Notes under the pieces: generated by a model
Database searches by the model: none
What the model saw: the letters and a program-made list of their open reading frames with translations, nothing else
Told to the model about the DNA's origin: nothing
Translations under genes and position numbers: made by a program
Source of the DNA: Trichoplax adhaerens
Lineage: Eukaryota > Placozoa > Uniplacotomia > Trichoplacea > Trichoplacidae
DNA length: 64,000 nucleotides
Assembly: GCF_000150275.1 (NCBI RefSeq)
Contig: NW_002060964.1
Location: 757,322 to 821,321, forward strand
Reading direction: 5' to 3'
Shown: piece by piece, positions 53,745-64,000 of the stretch
Layout of the letters: each line of letters opens with the position of its first letter
Numbering within the stretch: the stretch's first letter is position 1

Positions 53745-54135
53745 ATTGTTAGACTGGTTGCTTTCTGCACCCTTTGGCATATTCGATTTATTTGCTTTCC
53801 ATCTCACTTGGTAAGCTAAGTTAGTTACCTCCCATTGCTGCTCTTCAACTAGACTAATTGCTTTTTGTACACTACTGCCCATTATCTAGACTAATTGTTT
53901 TTCTACTACCTTTGGCATACTCACTAGTTTGCTGTCCACTTCTTTTTGTACACTACTGCTTTTCACCTAGACTACTTGCTTTCCACTTCCTTTCGCATAC
54001 TCAGCAAGTTTGCTTTCTGCTACCTTTGCCATATTAGACTAGTTTACTTTCCACCTCTCATCCTTAATTAGGTTGTCCCTTCAACTACTCGTTCACTAGA
54101 ATGATACTTTTCACTCTCCTTGGCATACCTCTACT
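53745..54135. repeat. Irregular pyrimidine-rich repeat
   Basis: Recurring blocks of CTTTGGCATACTC, TAGTTTGCTTTCCACTTC and TTTTGTACACTACTGC with unequal spacing. The plus strand is C/T-rich. It looks like a decayed minisatellite. Confidence 0.6.
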
Positions 54136-55330
54136 CTACACTATCTTGATTGGAATAGGGATCCAATCTACCTTACTTTATTATTCTAACGAACAGTAAT
54201 TATGCAAATAATTGTAAAATGTAACAGAGAAATATCATATTCCCTAATCAACTTACTTATGCTTTAATAAAGACTAGTGGTATTGAATTTAAGGTATATT
54301 GGGCCGTAATTTTTTCGAGACAATTAGATAGTTCTGTAGCTACTAATCGTAAGGAAATACCCACTCGTTCAGCGTTGAAAATTCATGCTTGCTAGTATGA
54401 GTGAAGACATGAATAAATACTGAATCAGTATACAACTTTCTGTGACTGTAACGAGAGGAAGATAAGTAGGGAATGAATCGAAAATTAATTTAGTTTTAGT
54501 TAATCTAAAAGAGTCAGTATCATTCTACAAGTACAAGTAAGGTGGCAAGTAGGAAGTCTACGATTCAATGAGAATTCGGCCATTGTAAGGATAAGCCAAT
54601 CGTTCTCTTAATGTCTACTTTCAGTATTTCAAAAGCGTTAAAGTACTGTCTACAACTAGGACTCTTCATTGTATCTTGCACAATGTGAAATAGATATTTT
54701 AGTTGACAAAAGCTACAATCAAACATTAAAATTGGTATGGCAATCACTAGCTAAAAGAAAAAAAATGAATCCATCCACTGTGTTGTTCTAGAATTAATGG
54801 TGCGCTAAAAGCATAGCGTTAGCGTATAGTGCTATTCATGTTGGCTTAATCATCCCCTATTAGCACTATCCGAGAAAGGATGAGCACACAGCCCGGGGTG
54901 CATCTACTCAGTAATGGATACCAGCAGGGTGTATGTTGATAATTTCATTCTATCTTACTATCCTTACAATATTGTTCATGTCTTGCTATACTTTACTAAC
55001 GGACTAGTAATGGCAGAAGGAAAGGATGAAATTTGTAGTTCTATTTCGACATTGTACTCGTCTACTTCCCAGGCTTTTATTGTATTCTCCAGCTTTATTA
55101 CTCAATCGGATAAGGACAACTTTGATCATTTTAATGGAATAAAATACCAGCAGTCCATCAAGCTTGATTTGCACTGAGAGAAGCCAATGATGATCACGAA
55201 CGGTGGGTAAAGCAAAATTGGAGTTATCCATGTCTATCATCGTCCTAACTAAAACTATAGTAATTACCCAATGTCTGTTTAGACGACAATGATTCATTCA
55301 ATTAAAAGCGAATACCATCCCTGCCCACCT
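54136..55330. other. Intergenic DNA
   Basis: No gene recognised. The open frame at 54914-55177 (plus) has no domain or codon signal. Confidence 0.4.
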
Positions 55331-55334
55331 TATT

Positions 55335-56115
55335 CATTCTTGAGAGTAGAAATACTTGTCTCATTGAAGCCATGTATGATTCAATTGAAAGTTAATTCTA
55401 TCGGTCCAACAGTGAACACCATGGTAATGGATACAACGGAAGTCGAAACTACAGTAGCCACTAATGTCGATTTAGACAATGATGGCCCAGTTAACGAAAG
55501 GCGAGTATCATCCCAGTCTACTTTATTTAATCCTGAAACTAGAAATACTTGTCTTAGCCAAGCTGTGCAGGATTCAATTATAAAACTAACTCTATGGGTC
55601 CAACCGTGAACATCATGTTAACAGATAGAAAGGAAATATGCTACAACAACTATTGATTTGACTCGTCATCTTTCCTACACGATCATGGTCGGGAATGCAA
55701 AAGTCTAGTAATCCTATTGATTACAGTCAGCATGAATGATATCCATTGATGTTATATGTCTATATCGATCTAGATGATAATGTCTAATTTAGCAAAAGAG
55801 AAGGGCCACCATGCTACCCTACTTCATACTGAAAATTAGGGAGACTTGTCTAGGTTCGCTGAAAATTCTACCACTCTACTGTATAAAATTAAGACTTGAC
55901 TTGATGATGGCAACTTCATCATCAAGGCTATAGAACTAATTTGTCACGGTGTGTTATCTCTATGAAAATGGATACCCAATAGACGACTATTTTTCATCGA
56001 TTTACAGTAGGTAAATTCTATCTATGGAAATGCTTGTCCAATCCTAGTATTTCATGATTGAATTATAAAATCAACTCGATCCATTCCAACTTTGCACCAT
56101 CGTTATGGAAGGCAA
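55335..56115. repeat. Dispersed copies of a roughly 80-bp block
   Basis: A block reading AAATACTTGTC, then ATGATTCAATT.AAA, then TCGGTCCAACAGTGAACACCATGG occurs near 55345, again about 207 bp later near 55550, and a third time near 56030 (GAAATGCTTGTCC, GATTGAATTATAAAATCAACT, CCATTCCAACTTTGCACCATCG). The sequence between the copies is unrelated, so this is an eroded array. Confidence 0.6.
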
Positions 56116-57640
56116 TAGAAATCAATCGACCGTATTATTGTTTTTCCCTTCTCCAATCACAACGCCATAATCTTTCCCATCACCAAGTTCAATCTTGTAG
56201 CAATAATTCATGATATAACAGCACCCATAGGCATCAGAACATGATTACTCTATTAATTTGACTATTCTAATCTTTCCCCCTGTTGCTTTCATCAATAAAT
56301 TGACTACTGTGCCTACAAAGACGATACTGTTGACTGATCCAACGCCATTCTTGGTAAATGAGAATAGCAAGAAAGTTGAAACAGTTTACAGCATCATGCG
56401 TGCTCTATTTCTCCTTGTACTTCAGAATCCATTGTAGCGCCATAAGCCGTTATGATGAAGATACAAACGATTCAAACTCGCTCTTGATTATATAGCAAGA
56501 CAACAGGAGTTCTCGTTAACAGGGTGAATACGATTGATGTCATTAAAAAGGACAAGGTTTAATTCTCCCTGTGATAGCCTAGTGAGAGTTAGAAAGAGGA
56601 AAGGGCAAGAATAAAATTCTTTTCGGGGATTAAACCATCGCTATGAATTACTTCAGGTGCACCTGAGGACTCTTTCTACAAGTCCTTCCAACATGAAGGC
56701 CTGAAATGAGGAAAATTTTTAGCGCCAGGATAATACTGATATAGAGCAAGGAGATCAAGATTGAACTGATACGAGCTGTGATAGTGGAAACGCTTTTATA
56801 TACTAATACATTAATTTAATTTACACAGATCGCCTAGGCTATTCAACTATTATACGAGTGTATTAATTAAGAAATTATCCTCTGAGACGCTCTTTCCGTA
56901 CAACACAAGATAGGCATTGGCTTGCCTAAGCGTGGAATTCTTTTCCATGTCAAACATGAATTGGCGTTGAAGATGGAAGGACATAGAAGATTTGTCTACG
57001 TCCATACTTCTAAACGCCATTGACGAAGGTATACTAATAGTCAAAGAAGGAAATTCACTTGACTGTTTCCATATTGGGTAATAAATTAGTTTACATTTAG
57101 CGTTCTTATATACGCGAATGTATACAGATGTATATTGTCAGCAAAGGAAGAAATTTTCAAGGCAATAATTTAAATCATCTTTTCATCCAAATGGATGTGT
57201 CTTCTTGAATCCATTCTTGAACGAGAGTATATTAAAAGTCAATTAAGGCAATTTAATTGACAACTTCGATGTTTGTTAATAAATTAGCATTACAGTTGGT
57301 GTATTCTCGAAGCAAAAGAAGAAATCTTCAAGCCAACTTTTCACATAATCTACTCATCCAAAATAAAGTCGTCTTGAAGATGTACAAGAGCTATATTTAC
57401 GTCTATAAATGCATTAATGAAGTTGCGGCCAATGTCCATTATTGACCATACATCAATATTCATCGAATTGAAATTGAATACAAGAAGATACTATCTTAAA
57501 AGATACTTAATTCATCCTCAACGCCTAAACGTGATCAATCATCATAACGGTGCAATCCATGTTTTATTACATTGGTTTGTTTTCTACCCTAAGGAGAGCG
57601 ATAGCATTACCGTTTCTTCAATTTAGCTGTCTACAGTAAA
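56116..57640. other. Intergenic DNA with weak repeat traces
   Basis: No gene recognised. Phrases such as GAAGAAATTTTCAAGGCAA and AAGAAATCTTCAAGCCAA near 57145 and 57320 hint at another decayed repeat of about 175 bp. Confidence 0.35.
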
Positions 57641-58640
57641 GTCCATTTATGAAGTTAAAATTGAAGACAAAGATAGGCGTTGAACTGATGCCTCATCTTG
57701 ACGACAAATTGATCCACTTCTACTATCTCGACTTGTTAGTTTACGAAATAACATCGCTACCCTTCTTCCCTTATATTCAACAGCTTACAAGCTTTTTTGG
57801 TCTTGATGATAAAATGATATTTGATCCATTTCTTAGACTTTATTTATAAAATAAGATCTTGCTAGTGCTATTCCTTGCATTCAACTATTTATTAGTCTTG
57901 ACGACAGTATGATGTTTGATCCATTCTCTCAATTTTGTTTGCAAAACGCAATCTTGCTAGCACTACTGCTTGTATTGAACTCTTTACAAGTGTATCCGTT
58001 TTGACGATAGATTGATCCATTTCTACTATTTAAACTTACTACTTTATCCAGTAAAACGCTACTAGTACTATTCCTTGCACCAACTGATTTAGAAAGCAAA
58101 TCAATTTTGACGACAGATTGATGTTGATCCATTTCCGTACTGTACTATCGCAACTTACGGGTTTGTTAAATAAACCACTGCTAGTATTATTCCTTGTATA
58201 AAGTGTTTCGAAGCGTATCAGTTTTGTCGACAAATTGATGTTGATTTATTTCTACCATCTAGACTTGCTGGTTGACTAAATAAAATACCGCTAGTGTTCT
58301 TTCTTGCATTAACTGTTTAGAAGCGTATCAGTTTTGACAACACAGATTGATGTTGGTTTATTTCTACTCTCTCACCTAATAAACACTGCAAGTATTATTC
58401 CTTGTATAAACTATATACAAACGTATCAGTTTTGATGATAAATTGATGTCGATCTATTTCTACTATCTTGCTACTTAATGAAATAAAATACTGCTAGTAG
58501 TCTTGCTTGTATCAACTGATTAGAAGCGTATCAGTTTTGATGACAAATTGATGTTGATTTATTTCTACTATCTCGACTTGTTTGATGAAATAAAACCTGG
58601 TTAGTGTAATTGCTCATATTGAACTATTTGGACGCTTCTT
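57640..58640. repeat. Diverged tandem repeat of about 105 bp, 9-10 copies
   Basis: The anchor TATCAGTTTTGACGACAAAT followed by TGATGTTGATTTATTTCTAC occurs near 57799, 57894, 57995, 58101, 58218, 58328, 58426 and 58531. Spacing is 95-117 bases. The rest of the unit reads CTATCTCGACTTGTT, AATAAAATACCGCTAGTA and TATTCCTTGCAT.AACTG. Weaker copies continue to about 59,560. Open frames here come from the repeat. Confidence 0.85.
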
Positions 58641-61640
58641 GATAGACTTGAAATTGAAGGTAAAGAGATGGATGTTGATTCATTTCTATACCCTCGATTA
58701 ATTTCATGAAATCAAACGTTGCTCCAGTAGTTCTATTTCACCTATTGAACTGTTTGCGCGTCTACACCTATTCACGATTGATAAAGTTGGAAGGTAAAAA
58801 GATTGCTATCAATCCATTTCTACGGCTTTGATTTCATGGAATAAAGCGTTGCTATTCCTATTGGTTTGTTCAGCAGTCTACTGTTGATTTATGGAATTTC
58901 AATCCACTTACAAGGTGCAGAAGATTTGTTGTTGAACTAGTGCGGTATTGCTTGTCCTATTCAGCCGTTTACTATTTATGGATGAGATTGCAATTGACCT
59001 CTACAAGGGCAAGAAACTGTTGCTAAACTGATGTCTAGTCTTAATGATACATTGAATCATTTTTTTCTAATACGGTACTTTACGTTATCTTGACTTATTT
59101 TAAGATATCAATCTTACTAGTGCTGCTGGTCGCATTCAACTTTTTCTACAGCATGGATTGGTCCATGCGTATAGTTTAATTCAAGGTAAAAATTGTTGTT
59201 CAATCCACTGAAAATAGTTTAGTCGTTGACGGCAAATTAATCTAATTTTACTACTGGATCTTCGCTATTTTATGAAATAACTATTACTTGTACTCCTCGT
59301 TGTAGTCAACTCCTTATACGGGTACAATATCGATGCAACTCCATTGAAGGCAAAGAAGATTGTTGTGAAAGTGATGCCTAGTCTTGGCAACAGAACGATC
59401 CCTTTTGACTATTGTATCTTGACTTATTTGTGAAATCAAGCATTACTAGTACAATTCCTCCTACTAAATTGTCTGTATTGGCCAAATTGAAATTGAAGAT
59501 ACACAAGACTATGTATCGATTATAGAAATGATAGTGGACGATAGGATTGATTTTTATCCTCATGATAAATCATCCCATGTTCGCCTCGTTCTATTCGCTT
59601 GGCTACTTTTCAATAGTATCAATCAAGAATGACTTCGTATTGACCAGTCTGCTGCCTTGGATCGAGTTTGAACCAAGCGTGGCGAAAACTGTGTTCATTG
59701 AAGTGATGCTTATTTCACTCTGACGATAGGATGTATAGGTAGAATTTTCTGACAAGGGAAATGTTGATGTATTTTTCCAATCCACTGCCTATTTGGAGTG
59801 GGTCGAGCGAACAACGTTGCCATTGCATCTGTGCCTACTCAACTGCTTCAATTGATCCTCATCTTTATCGCTTGCGTTCAAACCGTTACAATGTTAATCT
59901 ACTTTCATTCTGTATGATCACCGTTTAACAATGTTATCACGAATATTTTGCAATATTCGATTATAGGTAATCATCGTTGAAATTCAACGATGATTGATGA
60001 AGAAAAAGAGCCAGAAAGATGGTAGACGCTTCATAGTACAAAACTAGTGAAAGGAACATCATCATCATGACTGTCGTAGTAGATGAAAATCCACTTCAAG
60101 ACGGATGATACAGTTTATCGATTGGAAAGGGGGCTATCAAGGTTATTGATCCATTTGAGATCATGATAGATGTCGTGATTCTCTCTTAAGGGGTTAAAGG
60201 GTCGACAACGATTTCAATTTTAAATGAAGAGGCCACACTAAGCCGGTTAGCGTGTGTACCGTAGACTAGACTCCACTGATAAATGAATGTTTACTGCATC
60301 GTACGCCGCACCTCCCATTCTCTGCTGTATGTATTCCATAGTAGCAACAATTCAATGTTGTCCCTTAAATACCATATGCAATGATGGCGATGATCGCGGT
60401 GGCCAATGTCATGCTTGATGGCCAGATCAAGCTTCTATCGGTTCAGTAGATAACCGAGTCATCATTACAAAATTAGAAATAATCTGATCATAAAACGAGC
60501 TGATCGTCTCCATTCATCTTTTGATGATGACATCAACTCGTTGGATCTAGTATCGATCTTGTCGATCAAGAATAACTGGTGTACTTGGAAAGCTAAATAT
60601 ACAACTCTCTCATGGCCTCTTCTCCCTATCTGCCCATGCTTGTATCTATCTTCCTACCTGAATCGATGCTATTCCTACCACTAGATTTGAATTCTTGCTC
60701 AATTTCAAGTCAATTTCACTCGGCTATGGCTGGTAAAACGCTGATCAAGAAGGCCACAAGTCACTCGATATTACACATCGAGTGGAATAATCTTGGTCAA
60801 TTGCTTTTGAAAATTACTAGGAAAAAATGCGCAATAAACTCATTGACGAGATGGTTGGCTTGGCCCTTTGCGCGTGTATCATTAATAGCAAGTCTTTGTT
60901 GTCATAAACAACAGAATCCATTATGATGATGATGATGAGGATGATTATTATTTTAATGAGGATTGCGTTGGCCAAGCCAACTCGACTCGATAGTGTTGTA
61001 ACCATTGCAGCGCGGTCTACACTCACTATCAAGAAAGGAGTGAATGAAGAAGAGATGATGGACTCGGCCAGCCAACGCTACCTATAGCGTGTTGCATCGA
61101 GTACAACGCGCTATACTGTACATGACAGAGATGGAAAATCTCCATGGTCTACATTTACGATCAAGAGATGAGTGGTAAAACCTGCCAATCCCGCTCCAAC
61201 GAGATTCCCATCGATGAAATAGAAAAATGGCTATTTTAGCCATTTTCGATCGATAGGGATGTGTCTCGTTTTGCCTTCGTTGTAGTCAATGACTCCAATG
61301 CGAACGCTGCTGACTCACCACTACAATTACAATCTTTCTCAACTCATCGCCCATCCTATCCACCAGAGACCGAATGTTAGCGTCTTGAGGTCTGATCAAG
61401 GTCTCTCGTATCAACATAGCAATATACTGTAGAATAATACCGTTCCTACATTATTATTATTTAGTCCATGATGGGAAAGCTAATTTGGCTGTCTACTACT
61501 GGATTGCAATCGGATTGGGAGTGAGAAATCGTTTCAGATTTCAAAATGTTTTACAAGTTGAGAAGACGGCAAATACTCCTTTCTCCTGTACAGTGTTCCA
61601 TACAGTACCATGGCGTTCTACATTTACTGTCAAGTGATGA
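58641..61640. other. Intergenic DNA with repeat remnants and inverted repeats
   Basis: No gene recognised. Includes fading copies of the 105-bp repeat to about 59.56 kb, a perfect inverted repeat at 59969-59995, a 12-bp inverted pair at 60854-60865 and 60970-60981 flanking a short (ATG)n run, and several short open frames with no domain. Confidence 0.45.
59969..59995. repeat. Perfect 13-bp inverted repeat with one-base centre
   Basis: AATCATCGTTGAA and its exact complement TTCAACGATGATT flank a single A. Confidence 0.85.
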
Positions 61641-61644
61641 AAAT

Positions 61645-62250
61645 GATTGGGTAGAGGATCCACTTGGCGTCCTGTCTTGACGATATAGTGTTGCATACGG
61701 TATAGCGTCCTACATGATTTACTATTGACAAACAATACATGATCCTATAGAGGATCCACTTGACGTGCGAACTTGACTATATAGTGTTGCATACAGTACA
61801 ACATAATACATTACTTGCTATGAATAGATGGTATGGGACTCTATAGAGGATCCACTTGGTGTACTATCTTGACTATATAGTGTTGCATACAATACAAGAT
61901 CACACATCACTTACTATCAACGAACGATACATGATTCGATAGAAGATCCACTTGGCGTGCTAGCTTAGCTATATAGTGTTGCATACAGTACAACGTCTTA
62001 CATTACTTGCTATCAACAGACCATACATGATTTTATAGAGGATCCACTGGGCATGCTAACTTGGCTATATAGTGTTGCATACAATAGAACGTCATAGATT
62101 ACTTGCTATCACCGGACGATACATAATTCTATAGAGGATCCACTTGGCGTGCTAACTTGACTATATAGTGTTGTATACAATGCAACGCCATACATCACTT
62201 ACTATCAACAGACGATACATGATTCTATAGAGGATCCACTTAGAAGTTAA
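61645..62250. repeat. 95-bp tandem repeat, about 7 copies
   Basis: Units open with TATAGAGGATCCACTTGGCG and hold ACTTGACTATATAGTGTTGC then ATACAGTACAACGT and CTATCAACAGACGATACATG. They recur near 61657, 61750, 61854, 61945, 62038, 62136 and 62229 (the last partial). Copies are similar enough to suggest recent amplification. Confidence 0.92.
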
Positions 62251-62271
62251 CTTGATCATGGAGGACATGGT

Positions 62272-62299
62272 AGAGAAATTATTCTAAGAGAATTTCTCT
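62272..62299. repeat. Hairpin just past the 95-bp array
   Basis: AGAGAAATTATTCT and AGAATTTCTCT pair around a 3-base AAG loop with a 3-base bulge. Confidence 0.65.
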
Positions 62300-62417
62300 T
62301 TCCAAGTCCCTAGCCAATAACGAATACATGAAATACAATCTAAATGTTTCAAGGAGCATTATCGGCTGATCGGCATAATATAGCTTTTCATTTCATGCAG
62401 TAAAATGGCCGTTGTAA

Positions 62418-62466
62418 GGACTACTAAAAAAGAGAATTGCAGGGAAAACCTCTCTTTTAGTAGTCC
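62418..62466. repeat. Long-stem inverted repeat
   Basis: GGACTACTAAAAAAGAGA at 62418-62435 pairs with TCTCTTTTAGTAGTCC at 62451-62466 across a 15-base loop, with two unpaired A bases. Confidence 0.85.
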
Positions 62467-64000
62467 CTGCTTTGACCATAAACTACTACAACTGAAATTA
62501 CAAGCAGTTCTCTTCTACCCATGTCGTTGTTGACACTTGGCCGTAGTCGATGAGAGTGTTAACGGTAGCGTAACTGTCATGCAAGCAATAGCCTCTATCA
62601 GTATTACCGTACTCACCCCTTCTGAATTCATAGTGAAATAGTTTAATGTGATATCGGATGTCTTATTGAAGCGATGAGCCTGACAACTGTCCAAACAGTT
62701 TCATCAGCAACATCGCTGGATTACATTATTGCCAAAAAACTCTAGTTTCGTCTCCTATGAAAGCAGATATTCTTCAACTGAATGCAAGGCCAAAACACAA
62801 TTTTACACATGTGGTTTTATCCCTTCTTGCTTTCTACTAGCGATGAAAAGAAAATACTTTTCTCCCACTCCCAAAGTAGAGTAACTTGTTTCAATAACAC
62901 ACAGTGCGTTCATAAACTACTACAAGACCCCTATTCCATTTCGACAGTAGAGTAATTAATGATAATGATTCTAATCAACCAAAGTAATGCAGAAAATTAT
63001 CTTTTGTTATAGCCTTTCTTCGAGAATTATCAGAATGCCAACTCTACTAAATTCATTTCATCCACGACCAAAATCAAGCCATCATCACGACAAGAATCGG
63101 TCATAGCGTTCATCTTTGAAAATGCTATAAAAATAACAAATGGTTCAATAACTGACAGCGATTACTTTTGTTAATCTACTTTATTGACATTGTTTACCAT
63201 GTTGGGCTTTTGTTGATGAACAAAATCGCCGATAATACAATTATTGTTAATAGTAGTAAGGAAGGGCAAGGAGGAGCCATTACTTAGCCATTGTACAGTA
63301 AAGTAAATACGAAGATAACAGTATAGGAGATAGGGACAGTATTGAAGATTCCATTGGATCTCAATTAAGTTAAAATACATCAACAGATAGCGACGCACAG
63401 TAGACCAATTGCATATCGCAAAACTGAATTATACACGGCTGCTGAAATCGAGTAAATGGAGATCAATTTATAATCTAGATATTCCGCACATGATTCTAGG
63501 GATAACATGCATCCAATTGATCCAATGCTAATACTGTACATACAATATCCCCCGAATAACTAACTACCTTCCATATTATACTCGTAATAACTATCGTTGC
63601 TCCACTGTGCCGAGCTACCGTTAATCGCAGCCTTGCGAAATACCTCTCCACACAATAAGGGTCATCGCGTTTCAATAACATGGACTGGTTATTCTGAAAT
63701 GAGCAAGCACAAAGTGTGGACTTTGACTCAAACAGCGATAACACGGAGCTAAAGTCAGCATAATTGCAACCTAAATATGAATAGTACAACAGCACCTTGA
63801 CGTAAAGTATCACGAGAGGGATATCTCTACAAGTAACATACGAGTATAGTGATCATTTCGTACAAACTACCAAAACTACTTGTGGGTATCGTATAATGTG
63901 CTGATTTCCAACTTTCACCACTTGAAGTGAACCATATAAAGGGGACAATCCTACACGTGTACTTTGCCAATGCTGCCGTAGTAATGTACAATAAAAATCC
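62467..64000. other. Intergenic DNA to window end
   Basis: No gene, RNA or repeat recognised. Open frames at 63171-63398 and 63496-63813 (minus) show no domain. Confidence 0.4.

Noticed and set aside
54914-55609. Plus-strand ORFs at 54.9-55.6 kb
   Set aside because: Overlap a decayed repeat and show no domain or convincing splice structure.
60612-60926. 104-codon plus-strand ORF
   Set aside because: No domain, and an opposite-strand ORF of similar quality overlaps it.
61645-62250. CRISPR-like array
   Set aside because: The whole 95-bp unit repeats, not short repeats with unique spacers, and the genome is animal.

Overview
The window looks like nuclear DNA from an early-branching animal. 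It is AT-rich, has compact GT-AG introns (roughly 35 to 600 bases), lacks operons and bacterial signals, and carries two clearly metazoan genes: a SIX-family homeobox gene and a giant nesprin/SYNE-like actin-binding spectrin-repeat gene. A placozoan such as Trichoplax or a relative fits the composition, intron size and gene content, but this is inference and no species marker was seen.

Layout. 1-15 kb is almost gene-free. It holds a possible C-type-lectin relic near 0.9-1.35 kb, a 51-bp tandem array at 3.0 kb and an 80-bp array at 3.7-4.3 kb. The SIX gene is on the minus strand at 15.0-15.8 kb. 16-28.8 kb is again AT-rich and gene-poor, with microsatellites and one old 189-bp duplication. From 51.15 kb down to 28.8 kb on the minus strand is one gene, modelled here as 24 coding exons (about 18.8 kb of coding sequence, about 6,250 residues). 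From 51.9 kb to 62.3 kb, upstream of that gene, is a belt of at least six unrelated, mostly decayed minisatellite families plus several inverted repeats. The last 1.5 kb shows nothing recognisable.

The nesprin-like gene is the centre of the window. Its first eight exons encode a short basic N-terminus and two calponin-homology domains with a nesprin-type linker. Eleven more exons carry spectrin-like helices. One 13.1-kb exon then holds a 28-residue tandem repeat array (about 37 copies), a long acidic Ser/Asp/Glu-rich region, about 16 spectrin-like repeats and a Ser/Pro/Tyr-rich tail. Four short exons close the gene. Two things stand out. An exact 11-bp tandem duplication inside the repeat array shifts the reading frame. 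The last exon ends without a transmembrane KASH domain, the segment that anchors classical nesprins in the nuclear envelope.

Splice junctions were read by eye from GT/AG signals and phase continuity. Almost all junctions keep the frame, which is the main support for the model. No database search was possible.
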